A stretch of 64,000 nucleotides of DNA, taken from assembly GCA_947846985.1 (NCBI GenBank), contig CANTUZ010000004.1:55715672-55779671 (forward strand), in the 5' to 3' direction. The notes beneath the pieces are model-generated. The model ran no database searches. It was not told where the DNA came from and saw only the letters and a list, made by a program, of their open reading frames with translations. A program made the translations under genes and the position numbers. This document shows, in pieces, positions 37,756 through 50,970 of this stretch; within the stretch, counting starts at the first letter, position 1, and each line of letters opens with the position of its first letter. The DNA is from Fratercula arctica. Taxonomy: Eukaryota; Chordata; Aves; Charadriiformes; Alcidae.

Positions 37756-40700
37756 TTTAATACTTTTCTCACTCTTGGTTTTGTTCCCAGTACTCCTGGC
37801 CTTTGTTACCAATAATCCGGTGATGATTTTGAAAATCTTGTTTTGCTTCAGATCATTTTTCAGCTGCTGCCTGCTTTGCATGTTGGAAGTACATATGCAA
37901 TTATATGATGTAAATCAAAGCTTCCAGGCTACTACTCAATTTACATTCTGCTTCAAAGACATGCCTAATTTGAATAGAAAAGGTTAATATCCTCTCTTTT
38001 TATCCAGAGACATATTTTAATTCAATAAGGATTTCATCACACAAGACAGTCCAAAGATTCCTACCTTGACCATATGCAGTTGTTTTTTAAAAATAAAATG
38101 TCCTTATACTTTTTCTCACAAAATTTTCATTAGAATTTTTGTCTGTTACGTTAGTCCTGATCAGATCTATCGTCCTTTATTCTGATCCCACTTTGTTTTT
38201 CTCATTCCCTGAGAGTCCTTCATAACTATCCACTTTTCCTGCTGTAGCATGTATATTCCATATGAAATGTGCTAGGTACAAAATGTCCTGAATTTCTGGA
38301 TTCTAGTTTTTTACAAAACTTATGTTGTCATCTGACGAACTGCACTTGGTTATGCTGCATTATTTTTCAAGATTCGAGCATCTTCCTATGAAGCAATTCA
38401 GAACATTCTATGCTGTCGCTAATTCTCCTGCCGTTACCTATCTTGTGCATTTCAAATCCCTTAAGGACAGAGATGCTCTTCTTCTGTTGGGCATTAGGCT
38501 CTATTGTGTCAGTGCTGCAGAGCTGGAAACTGCAGTAAATGTGTTTGCCCTGTTTGCCCTGTCTTCCTGCACCACGAACACATCGTGTTCTGACCAAAAT
38601 TTTTCATTAACTGCTTGCTTATCGGAATAAACATTCATTAAAGAAACCTCTTTGGGGAAAACGGCTATCAGCAATTTTGAAGACAAAACACGTGATGTTT
38701 GGATAGGGAGAAGAGAGGAAAAAAAGGAAATATTTCTTGTCCTGGTGGCAGCGGATAAGTCAGTGAACTGAAATAACATTATACCTGATTCATATTGTAT
38801 CTGCAATTATATGCTAAAGAGAAAGAGGTAGCAAAAAGGTTTTTTAATTGATGTAAATTTCTTTACGAACATGTATAATTTCTCCACTTGCAGAAACATA
38901 TTTAGTATTAGGTACTGAAATAATTAGAATCTCCTTTTGTGTTGACAGATGTAACATTTGCATTAGAAGAATTTTTGTGTATGTGTGCTGCAAGGAGGGA
39001 CTGGAGTCCTTAATAAAATCTGATTTTTCTCATGACAGGTAGTGTAAATTGAAGATCATGCTGGGATCATGACTAGACCACCAAACACACTTACTAGTTG
39101 CAAACACTGATGATAACCTTCCTAGAGCTGAACATCAACCAGAAGCACGTGAGGCTTCTGTATTGACCCTCAGAGGAATTTACCATCTTTTTTGGGTACC
39201 TCGCTGGACTAAGAGCTGATGCAAATGGCCACTGCTCTGGAGACAACAAAGCTGTGATGGTTTATCACAGGGGGGGCTCTCATCTGAAGTCTCATCTAGG
39301 TTTATGAATATGAGAGAATTATGGCTTCTTTTAGAAATGGTGTACAAATGTATTAATTTGACTTTTAATCCTTTGTTACTTTGTGTTTCAGAACTGGTGT
39401 GCACACTAGGCAATACCTCCTTCATATTCAGCTTTGTTTCACTCATACGCTGGCTCTTCCTCTGCCTAGGGAGGCTTAGACTCACCCTTTGAACAGAAAC
39501 ATTAAAACTGATGTGGCCACTAGCATAGTGAACGTTGGTGATGCCTTTTATAAGTCACTTTGTTTTACATAACCTATGTAAGAATGCAGCTATCCACTTT
39601 TAAGAAAGATGTGTGTATGTTGCAGTAGTAAGAAAAAACCTGAGACAGTTCAATTCCTGCCAACTTCCAACCCAGAAGCATATGTGTGAGAGGAAAGTGC
39701 AACACAAGGACATTGGGCTACTGGGCAGAGAGAAGCAGTTGGAGGCAAAGATTTCCATAAGCGCTCTGAGAGGTCTACATAGTCTTATCGATGGGGTAAA
39801 ACTCCCTTCAAGCTTACGGGTCTTTGCACTGCACTCTACAACATTGCATCATGTGCATGCATCCATTTTGCCAACATCAAAAATAATTGAAAACAAAGAC
39901 AGGGAACAGAAATAGCATTCTTAAATTACTTGTGAAATGTTCAGTTTGTAGCAGGTTGTATCAGGAGAAGTTAAGATCAGAGAGCTGAGGTAATTAAATG
40001 AGGCTTGTACAGCAGTTTCTTTCAGGTCTGTCTTTTTAAAATTTGCCTTTAGTAGTGTGCTGTTTCATCAGTGGTGTATCCATTATAGTGAGAATAAATG
40101 AGAATTTTGACCTGCTTCATCACTTCTGTAAACAAGCAGATTCAATGAGTTTCAGTTTGTTCATTGACATAATTATCTAGGTCATCTGGAGCTTGACCAA
40201 AGCCCAGTGAAAATCAATGGAAAAACTTTTATCAATCAATCAGCTTTAGTGGATTTTGAATCCTGCCTTTGGAGCTTGGAATAAAGATGACAGAGAGGAA
40301 GGAATCCACTTCTGAGCATAAAAAGAACAGATCATACTTACAACACGTATTGTGTTTTGATCAGTTAATGACTGAGTTTTAAATACAGATCTCATGATGT
40401 TTCTCATTGTGTTATGAAGTGTCTTGATAAACATCTGTTACAAAGAAAATAGGAATATAAATGAAATAAATTTAATATTGGTAAAATTGGGTGACACAGA
40501 ATGTAAAAGAGGGAGCCATTTGCACTTACTTTTAGTTCTGAAGAAAGATAAAGGTAATAGCAAACAATACAGTATTTTTTGTTATTAAATAAGTCAGTGA
40601 TGGGTGCTGGGTAAGGGCTTTAAAGTTCTGTTGGTAGCTAAAGAGGCAGATGGGGTCTTGGGAACAGATACATAAGCACTGAAAGATCTTAAATAAACCA

Positions 40701-43700
40701 TTTTTGGAGCTCTTAATAGCAAAAAATAGTGATAATTTAAATAAATCAGTGATTGTTGAATATTGCTGTACAGTTTTAGGGGTTTTTTTAGGCAAGACTC
40801 CCAGTAATAACATGAAATCAGACTAGTGCTTTGCTGCTGGAGTAAAACCACTGTTTAAAGTTACATATCTAAACTCAAGATCTTATGCAGAAGAGCAGTT
40901 CACTTTAAGGACTTAATGAAATGAACCAATACCAACTCAGGGCCATGTTTTAGTAGTATCAGTGCAGAAGAAAATGCACTATGATAAAGTAACAGCATAA
41001 AGAGTGTCTCCATTGGAATCTCATTGTTGTTGGTTTCCCTTTATGTTGAACAGTTTCCAGGAATGGAGATAGAAGACTATATTTTTCTTGAAAAAAATAC
41101 CATTTTGCAGCTGCTAGAAAATGTATTCTAGTCTTGGAATTCTAATTTAACTAAAGATTTCCCTGTTGCAAACCTCATTATTTTATGAAAGTATTTACTG
41201 CAACTGAAAATACCACTAAGGATGCCTGTTGAGACATCAAATTGACTTCAAAAAGCCAAATAACCTCATTAGGTGTATTCAAAAGATTAGCTGCATCCAT
41301 TATCTGTTCAGTCAATTAACTGACTTTTATTTAAAACCAGAAATCCTTTCTACAACTGTGCATATTTTTTTTCAGTGATGATTACAAGACTAAACATATG
41401 TAAAAAAGTAATCAGACTTGAGAATACATTTATGTCTAGGTCTCTACCCATCAAAAGCTGCTCAAATTTATCTCGTGTCAATGTATCTTGCAAAAGAAAT
41501 GCGGTATATCAGTCCTCAAACAGGAGCCTCCAGGTATCTAATATTCTCTCCCAATTTGAGTTGCTTTCTGAACTGTCCAGACTGATGCCATTAAACTAGT
41601 CTTAGGCAGCTAAATGGTGAAGCCTAAGACACTCCCTCAATTACTCCTCCAAGCTCTTGCACAGCACCAGTTATGTTTGGCCTTTTGAGCTTGTCTATAG
41701 AACTAGGGAGGTTTAAAGCTCCAAAGGGGAGGACAGAGTAAATTTAAGTATGTGGGCCTGAAAGTGGTTATGCTAAAAAAGCTTATTTTATATCCTTATC
41801 TAAAGTAATTTATTGTTTACCACTTTTCCAGGCATATTTAAGATAAAAATATCTATAGTTGTATAGGGAACAAGTGCAATAGTATTTATCAGATCTAATT
41901 TCTGATAAACAATAGAGAGGATAACCCAGAATTTATAGTATTCAGTGTTCTATTTGATGCTTAACAAATTGTTTTTCAGAGTTGTGAATATCCAAGATTT
42001 TTGAGGCTCTAATTTGGAGCTGTTTGGTAATGTGATGCAATGTTTCACTACACTTGGGACTATGTCTGAATTTGCTAAGATTTATTTTGTGACTTCAGAA
42101 ATCTGAAACATTATGTTTTTATTCCTTAATATTAGATTGGAGAGAGTGAATGATTACTATAAAAGAGTAATGAGACTCTCTGACTGGAAATGGTAGTTCA
42201 CCACAAAGGGAGTTTAACAGACACTGTGAGTCATCAAAGGGGTATTTAAAATGCATTTATTGCTGAAGTTGTCATAGCAGCAAGAAACTTTAAAACCTCA
42301 TGGGCCTCAAGTATGGAAAATCTGTGATTCGGCAGCGTTTTCTAAAATTCAGGCTCCTTTGCATCAAATGATAAATAGGGAATAAGTTCTACAGTAGCAG
42401 GCTTGCTGGATGACCATCCTAAAACGACACTCTTCTTCTCTCTTAAATTGCACAGATGCAGCGTTGGCACCCCTAACTATCAGATGTCTGAGATACTTTC
42501 CAGCAATCTACAGGTTCAGAAAAAATGTAAGCCAGAAACTGTATAAACTTCTAATCCTTTTCTAAGATAAGAAATTAAAAGATGTCCCTTAACTGTGATT
42601 TTGAGAGGATATCCAGAATGAGGCAGTATGCAGTTCTCAGGCTTGACTGAAACAAGTATTTACTGACTCTAGAAGCTTGAGAATGACTAAAAATATTTCC
42701 TTCTATTTCCTTCCTTTACCTTTTCAGTAATTAAAGCTGATAGATACAAAAGTGAAACACAAACAATAATGATGATCTGAATTTCTGAGCTCTGGGAGAA
42801 AACTAAAATGAAAACCAATTCCAAACTCTTCTTTTATCCTTCTTCATGTATTCTAAAGAAAAAGGCACACACTCAGCAGTCTTCTGGATTTACATGTACA
42901 CTTGAGTATCTTCTTTAATATGAAACTGGGGACCTTTTATAAAAAGTCATGAGGAAAAATTCTTTTAAATAAAGGAATGTCATTTAAGGCCTCTATAGCT
43001 TTAACAGGGTTTGAATATGTATGGATTTAACAGGGATGATCTTCCACCTGTCTTTAATTTCCTCATAGATCACATGACAATAGTGAGAAAACATAAGCTT
43101 CACAGGATGGCTAATTATCTAAAAAAAACTTGTGTAAAAGTTACAATACTTACAAGAGAGGTCTAAGGCACCTTTGAAATTTTGGTAAGTCAGGGGAATG
43201 AGGCCCCTACTACAGTGGGGCAAAGTTGCTTTCACAAAAGTATGAAACTAGCTAATTTCTAAAGAAATTGGTTTTGTTATTGAACAGCAGCTAGCACTAA
43301 TATAGGTAAGAGAACACCTACACTGATTTTACCACCTGTGTGGTAAAATCTTCACTGTGTGGTAAGTCTCTCCTGTTTCTCCCAGTTCTCTCCATTTTTC
43401 CTTGTGTGAAAGCTTCCCTAGAGAATCTGAAACAGATAAATTAAGCCTGAGGAGCCAGAGTTGTTGGCAGTGGTTCCTAGGAAAGCAGTGGGTGTTCATG
43501 AGATGTTGGATCAGTATTACTGCAAGGTTTGTTTTTAACAGATTATATCACCATACAGTAGTAATGGTTGTGTTACTGCATGTGTATGTATTTGGAAGTG
43601 AAACAAATATCTAGCAGACTATTTACCCCACTGAAAATATACTATATCACTGGTATTCTAGTGAACCTGCAGACTATATCGGAAAAGCCTGAAAAGAGTA

Positions 43701-46700
43701 TTAAAACATGTTAATGATACCTGGCTAAGCACTATTTTTCTAATTTCTGTGTAAAATGTAAGACTCTATTTCAGATTTCTCTTACTGTATCAGTTTACAG
43801 GATACATCTTTACTATGAATGCATTTTGTTGCTTGACTAAGACAGCTGCAAGGAACTTACTCTATCCTTAGATAGTTTCAAATGTTTTTAAGGAATAGCT
43901 ACAAGCCACAAAAATAAGTGGTGAGAGAGAACTAGTTACTTGTAACTCTGTGTGGTTTTAATTTAGTTAATCTACTTTTAATTTTTGCTTCATATTCCCC
44001 CCCCCCTCCTTTCTCCTTCAGGAAGCTTTGGAGAGCACTGGGATTCCCAGCATTGCCCGTTGGCTTCTTTCCTGTGCCACTGGAGATGTGCCGGCTGACA
44101 GCAGCCATCCCTGGGTCCTTAACCTAGGGGCTTTTCTCAGCTCAGCCAGGGAATGCAGTGCTAGAAGGGGCTCTGGCTCAGCTTTGGTCTCTTCCTTGCA
44201 GGTACTCTTTGAGTGCTGCCCTTCACCGAAATGCCCAAGTCACCCCCAAGTTAATGATCATTCATTGTCTGTCTGTTGAAAAGGCTTTACAGAAGCCCCC
44301 ATCTCCGGTAGTTCAGAACCTCGTTTGTTTTTGCCCTGACCATACTCTCAGCTGGCTTCTCTCTTCTTTGCTTTAACTTTCATCTGTTAACCTGATTTCC
44401 CAAGGGAACAAGGTTTATGTGATCACACAGCCCACAGCCTTCACCGTCATGCTTAAATTTGTTTCCCAAATTAAACAATTTGATAAATGAGTAGAGGTCT
44501 ACATGAGAATGAGTTCCCTGTAAGACTGTAAAACCTTGTCGTTTGCTGGGAGAGTGACAACTAAATTAATCTAACTAGAAGCTGTTCTGCCTTGCTTGCT
44601 ACTAGCCCATCAAAACATGTTTTGCTTGGTGAGGGGCAGAATGAGGCACTGCCACGTAGCTCAGGAACAGGGGAGCGAGGCTTTGTGTGTGTATGTTTTG
44701 GGGTGGAGAAAAGAGATGCTATCTCTGAGTTAGTGAGGTTACCGACAAATAGGGACGTGGGTGGAAATATTAGAAATGTTGGGGCAAGAGAATATAGAAA
44801 AATGTGAGAAACTTGTATTTTTTCTTCCCCCAAAGCTCGAAGTGTAAGTTTCCTTAAACCGAAGGTGATGTGTGCAGACAGGCTTATAATGTAACAGTAA
44901 TACACTCTGATAGTAAAACATGAAGGCAGTCTTTATAGTGCAGCAGGGTTGCACGTTGGCCACTAGAGAGCAATAGAAAACCAGTAGTGATATGCTTGGT
45001 ACAGCAAAACCTGAGCATCCTATAGTCATGTAATGCTTTTAAAAATACAGATGCAGAAATTAACATCATAATGTAAAACTACCCTCTCGACACTTCTTAA
45101 TAGTCCTAATGCCCTCCAATCAAACAAAATAGCAGGAGGGAGTGCTCTGGTAATTAGAAGCAGCCTGTATCTAAAGAAACCTCTAGAATGCATCATATAA
45201 TGTATGCATTTTGCTAAGCCACTTGAACCAGGAAAGTATCGTACAGCATTAACATTAGCTGCAGAAATGCAAAGCAACAACTAAGCTGGTTCCTTCAGTC
45301 TCAAAGTCCAAGCCTGCATTATGAGGGGCTGGGAAACTTTAAGAATCGAAACTTCTGTTGCTGCTATTTTAAATCCCGAGTATTGTCATTGTATGCAGTT
45401 AGTGTTTGCACATTTCAGAAAACAAAGATTGAATTTTTCTTTTCTAAGAGCTCTGAATGCTTACAAAGTAGTATATTTTCAACCTGGAAGCCAAAACGTT
45501 CCACTCAACATAATTCAGACCTACAAATTGCATTCACAGAATACGTACCCAAAAGCTCTTTCCGTTCCCAGAGTTCAGTAGATGGTGCTACTGCGTTATT
45601 GCAGCCTATAGAGTCAAAAACCATATTCACCTGACTATAGTTATGATAGTGTCCTGAAGGGGATAGGAGAGGCTGTTATGTGAGGGTACTGCAATGGCTG
45701 GGAGACATTCTGTATGTCTCCAAATGGTGCCCTTTTTCATTTTCAACTTGGGTTATTGTAGCAGGACACACTGCCTAGGTGGGGGTGAAGTAAGAACGTT
45801 GTCTTGAACTTTGCCGTACTTGTATTGAGTTTTCTGGCAGAAAACTTCCAGACGTGTGGGAAGGTCATACTTAGTGTCCTTAGTGTCAAAGGACACTGAG
45901 GATTTGCCTGACTCAGCAGCCCCAAGGATAAATGTTACAAGGTAGGATGTGAAACCAGGTGTTCCTAAGAGGAAAAAAAAGAACAATAAAAATCAAGTAT
46001 TTTGCTGAGCTAGAAGGTTTGGCTTAGCAACAAATGAGTGGCAGCCAACTACTTTATACTATAAAAGCCTAGTCCCATCTCTGAACGATAGGGATTCTAG
46101 TACACTCCCTCCATAGTAGTGTGTTTGGAATCCCTCCCTTGAGTGGGGATGTCCCTCAAGGTTACCCCTCAGGGCTGAGTGAAAGAGAGCTATCCACAGT
46201 CATCAACACGGGTGAGTAACATCAATCTCTATAAAAATAATTACTTAGCAAGCTAGCTTTGAACTCTTGATTTAGTAAATGCTAATTATAATGAATAGTA
46301 GCTATAACATTTATACCGTGTGGAAGATGTTCTGATTAATGTCCTTTAGCCTGGTCACACCATTGCAATTATAATAACTTTTTTTTTCTCTTTGCTTACA
46401 TATATATAGTTTAGTTTGCCAGCTGTAACCCCGCAGGACAGTTATCACAGCTGTTTTTTTCAGGTTTTCTAGTGCATTGCTTTCATACTGTTTTTTTTTT
46501 TTGAGGGGGGTGGGGTGGGGGGGAGGGGCTTGTGAATTTAGTAACGCACAAAGCAAAACTGTTCCAAGAAAAGCTCCTAGAGCACCTGATTAATCTTGTA
46601 GCCCATTTACTTACCCTCTTTATTCTCCTTCCTCCTGAGCCTTCTCCAAACACAGCGGTTTCATAGTTTTGCAGTTGAGCTGCAAAGCTGAAGCTCTACA

Positions 46701-48544
46701 GCAGCATCTGTCTACCTGTGGCTCTCATGGCTCTATAAGCCAGGATCAGCATTTCGTATGAGATAATCTTGTTAGAGGGTGGGAAGAAATGCAGACTGAC
46801 AGCAGGACAAGCAGAAGCAGCAGCAGAAGAGTCATGGCAAATTCCTAGTATGTGGGTGTCCCACAGCACATGACAGGACCAGTCTCACAGGGGATAGCAA
46901 TGGTGCAAGTATGCAGGAAGGGCATCGTGTCTTTGCTGTAGAAACTAGGAGCCACTATGAAGTAAAATAGGCTACTTGCTTGGATGCTGCTTCTATTTGC
47001 CAATTAGTAGCGTTACCTAGCATCTCCTATCTAGGTAACAACCCTAACGACCAAGTGATGATCCTCCCTTTAGGGTCCTCAGCACGGATGTTCACAAGTG
47101 CCTAACTACCCTGCGGGGTCGGTGAGTCACAGGACAAATTAAAAAGGAACAAAAGACCTCGCAAGAGCTGGGAATTCAGACGCCATCAAAGACGACTGGC
47201 AAGCGGCAAACGAAAGGGGAGTGATAAGGTGGTAATTGCAGCAGAATTACTCCCTCTCTGGTAGTCTAAATACGTTCAGGGATGGAAACTAAGCAAGACA
47301 GAGGAGGTCTGATCTGATCGAGTCTGACGCATCTCCACAAAGACAACATTCACGTGCCAGGGAAAGGAAATGGAGTAGCTTTCAAATGTTAGGAAATGCA
47401 GGGAAGGGACTGAATTTATGTAGCTGGAAAACACTGAGGAAGAAACAAATTGACTCTCAAGCTTTGCATAACAAAGGTTCTTCTGGATGACATTGTTTAG
47501 TCTGGCCATATTTAAATACTGAATAATCTACTTGCATTTGTTACCGGCAATTGCCTTTCTAACTTCAGAGCAAGCTAGTGACACATATCTAAGGAAGAGT
47601 GGTACAAGTGCTTAGTCAGTGTTGTGTACTGGATAACTGATTCCATGTTACTGATATGAAGTATATTTACTGCACTCTGGACTGTTTCAGATACAGATAG
47701 ATGAGCTGAAAAAACCCATTTTGACTAGCAAAATATTTCTTGAATTATTACTTGTGTTACATAACATCATCTTTTATTTCAGGAATGTTTCAATTTTTCT
47801 GGTTTTGAAGAAAACGATCTGCTAAGTGTAGCTCACTGATACAAAAATTTGCAACTGGCCCGTGCTGACCAAGGAGAGAGGCCAGGAAACAAAGTATAGA
47901 ATTACAAGAGTAAATTCATGCGCCGGAGGTATGCTAGCCAAACTGGGTCACCCTGAATGTGGTTTTATGCTGGGTTCTTATACCCTTGAACCATTCAGGT
48001 ACAACATGATTTGACTAAGACCCACACTACCGACTACTAATCATAGGAAAACTTTGCAAAGCAACTGTATTTCTGCAGCATACTTGCTGTTTGTCTATTG
48101 ATCCAGACATCCCTGGAGTCACTCTTGCTAAAGTTACTTGTCTGTGATACCAGATGACACTGGGAGTGTTTCAAAGCTGTGTTAGAGGGGCTAGGATGCT
48201 GGCTTTATCTTGGTTGTCCATGGGTATCCTTTATCCTTTGTTGACAGCTCTAAGCTTCCGAGAACGTTCTTTAGTTTGTTTTACACGAGCATTAACAAAT
48301 ACCAAAGTCTCCAGTAAAATTCCAGTGTATAATGTGAACTAATATATATTAACAAAGTTCATACACTTCCATATTATAAAGACTGATGGATATAATAGGG
48401 AAATGAATTTTCATCACACCACACAATCACCCTTGCAGAGCAGCTGACACAAGTCAGTACGTGCAAATTGTCCCTGGTGGCTTTCATGAGATCCACATAC
48501 ACAATTTCCACCTGTAACTGTTTACATTACAATGTACACTCACG
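37756..48544. other. Long intergenic stretch, nothing recognised
   Basis: About 10.8 kb, AT-rich, without a recognised exon or large repeat. Local features are a C-run at about 43998-44008 and a poly-T/poly-G tract at 46489-46528. Confidence 0.4.
46489..46528 (+). repeat. Poly-T followed by G-runs (possible G-quadruplex)
   Basis: A T-run is followed at 46505-46528 by four G-runs of 6, 4, 7 and 4 bases separated by single T, T and A. This fits the standard G-quadruplex pattern with one-base loops. Confidence 0.75.
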
Positions 48545-49375
48545 ATTTTTAGCCCTTTGTTATATCAAGTCATCTTTTTTCAGACAGAGGCTTCCTTAGT
48601 TGGTCTTTACATGAAAGTTGAGAGCAAAGTACCTTTGATCATCCTTTTTACCTTTCACTGAACCTTTTCCACTACTATTCTGTCTTTCCTGAGCTGAGGG
48701 AACTTGGAACCACCCACAGCTTTCAAGATGTGGTCAAATAATGAATTTACACAGCAGCATAAGGATGCTTTGTTCTCTGTTTCTTTTCAAATCCCAGCAT
48801 ACAACTTGTATTTCTGAACTCTATTAAGCACTGAAGTGAGGTTTTCACAGAAATGCATGGTAATTCCAAGATTTTGCTCCTGCACAGCACTAGTCAGTTT
48901 GGAGCTCATCATTTTATATTTGAAGTTAGGATGTTCTTCCCCATTGTGCGTCACTTTTATCTATCCAGAATGTAATCTGCCATTTTACTGCCTAGTTATT
49001 CAGGCTCAGAAGGCCCTTCTGCAGATCTTCAGTGGGCTTTTGTCCCTAAGTCCCTGAAAAGCTTGATATCATCAGAAGGCAGTCACTTGAGTGTCCAGCT
49101 CCTTTTCCAAGTCACTTGTGAGTATGTTGAGCAGGACCAAGTACAGATCACTACAGCAGTGCACCTGTGACCTCTATACTGTAAGTACTGCGCACTTGCT
49201 CCCACCGCCTGTGCTCCATCTTTAACCAGTTACTCATTCCAAGACACTTGGTCTTATGTCATTACTGCCTAGTTTCTTTGACAGCTTTTGTCAAGAGCCT
49301 TCTAGCAATCCCAACAGGACGACCTTCTTCACAAGTTTTAACTGTTCAATAAACTACAGTATTCCAAATTCCACT
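48545..49375 (-). mobile_element. Ancient CR1/L3-like LINE, reverse-transcriptase region, minus strand
   Basis: Read on the plus strand, the strings run in CR1 order over more than 800 bp. 'caagatgtggtcaaataatg' is at about 48725, and 'ggtaattccaagattttgctcc' at about 48859. 'gaatgtaatctgccattttactgcc' is at about 48967, then 'cttgatatcatcag', 'gtgagtatgttgagcaggacc' (about 49119) and 'gtacagatcactacagcag'. 'accagttactcattcc' and 'gtcaagagccttctagcaa' follow, corresponding to the FADD side and motif A side of the RT. No frame survives. Confidence 0.85.
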
Positions 49376-50089
49376 GTTAACAGTTATTTCTCACACTGCT
49401 GATCAAAAAATGTAACAGGCTCTGAGAGCAACATCTCATTTTGTAACTAAAAAGTTAATGGTTGAAAGGATTCTTCTTCCCCAAAGTTTCCTGTCTGACA
49501 GCTTTAGCTTTCCCTTTGCTTTTTTGTGACCCGAAGAGTCTATCCCCAAAGTTGATCAGTGTTCATGTTTAGACAATGGTAAGGGCAGGTCAAGCCCTGT
49601 TTCCAATTGTTCCAGGGCAGAACTGATTGGAAGATGTAATTTACTCATGGTTCCTCTTATCACACAGAATCTGTGCTAACAGAACAGTCAGCAAAAGAGT
49701 TTAATTTTGAAGTCATGTACAAAAAATCTCCGTTTTTAAAGACGGCATCTGGAAAGACTTTGGCCCCTATGTTAAATACGGTTTTCTTTTTAAGCAGAGT
49801 GGTTAGATACTGCATGATGTTAAAGGTACTTTTAGAGCGCAAGATGCTGATAGTTAAAATCCTATTTTCCTCCTTCAAATTTGACTAAGAACAGTTTGTT
49901 TAAAGAGAAATTTGAATTTTATAGGAAGCCTCTGAAAATATGTAACTCCTACATCATCATGCTACTTAACTGAGCCATCCCTGTAAAACGTGTGCCCACG
50001 GCATACACTAATAAAGCATGGTGGTATCAGGGGGAATGTAGGGAGACTACTGGGATCAACAGCTCTTCCTTCGGCCTATTGTCCTGTCA
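49376..50089. other. Intergenic sequence upstream of the CpG island
   Basis: AT-rich with GC rising towards 50090. A 71-codon open frame at 49673-49888 preceded by an acceptor-like 'cttatcacacag' was considered and not called. Confidence 0.4.
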
Positions 50090-50970
50090 GAGTCCTTGAG
50101 GGACGGCCAGCTGGCAACAATCCGCCGGTCCCTATCCCTTCTTCAATACCCTCGCCTGCCATCTTGCAGATGCTTCAACGCCAACCCGGCCTCTTCCCCC
50201 CACGGCTCGTACTGCGTTCCCGGCGCTGCGGCGGGTCCCCACACGGGTGCGGGGTCCCCTCGAGGTGTCACCTCAGGGCCGGCGCCTTCCCCGCCGGACC
50301 GGGCCGGGCCGGGCCGCGCAGCGCGCCTGCGCAGCAGCGCGCGGGGCGCCTCAGTAGAGCTCTACACGGCGCCGCCGGCGGGAGCGTTGGCGCGGCGCTG
50401 GCCAATGGGGGGGCGCAGCGCCGCAGCGGCCGCTGAGGTCAGTTCCGTCGCCGTGGTGGGCGGGGGGCCGTGCTGAGGCGGCGGGGGGCTTGCCCTCGCC
50501 ATCGCTGGGGTAAGTACTTCAGAGGGGAGCGGGCGGGCAGGAGCTGCGGGTCAGGGGGGTTGAGAGTCTTTTCTTGTGCGCCTGGAGACAAGGGGAGCGG
50601 TGGCGGGGTCTGCCCCAGAGGGAAGCAGCCCTTTTATTCCTCCTCGTCCTGCTGCGAGCCAGGTGAGGCTCCCCCACCCTCGGCCTCTGCCGGCCGGCCC
50701 AACGCCGCGGCTGTCGGCTGCCCGCCGCCCTGCCCGCCCGCCCGCGCAGGGAGGGCCGGGGGTCCCGGCGGCGGCGAGCGCGGGCTGCGGCCCGGTGGCC
50801 CGCGCGATGCTGCCCTCTGCCGGCCGGCGGCGGCGCTGCGCGGCGGCGCGGGCGGAACCGCCTTCCCGGTGGCGGCGGCGGCGGGCGGGCGGAGGTCTGC
50901 GCGGCCTGCGGAGGGTTGGCCAACCGCCCGGCCAGCAGCGGGGCTCGGCCTCTGGAGACGGGCCCTGAGC
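50090..50970 (+). promoter_or_regulatory. CpG island and likely ZNF518B promoter
   Basis: GC content and CpG density rise abruptly here, in contrast to the rest of the window. Recognisable promoter sites are an NRF1-like palindrome (GCGCCTGCGCA) at 50323-50333, a CCAAT box at 50402-50406 and a GC box (GGGCGGGG) at 50458-50465. They stand within 200 bp of a strong splice donor at 50510, so transcription on the plus strand probably starts at about 50430-50480. There is no TATA box, as is usual for such housekeeping-type promoters. An antisense transcript from the island is possible but unproven. Confidence 0.85.
50470..50509 (+). other. ZNF518B: Putative non-coding exon 1 of ZNF518B (3' part)
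   Basis: The sequence ends in a consensus donor, GCTGGG followed by GTAAGT at 50510. The start is a guess from the promoter motifs. A second good donor (CAG followed by GTGAGG) at 50663 offers an alternative first exon. Neither reaches the start codon, so exon 1 is leader only. Confidence 0.55.

Noticed and set aside
49673..49888. 71-codon open frame with an acceptor-like 'cacacag' just upstream
   Set aside because: Tested as a possible CLNK exon; the residues do not resemble an SH2 domain or any CLNK segment I know, and the opposite strand is open over the same bases.
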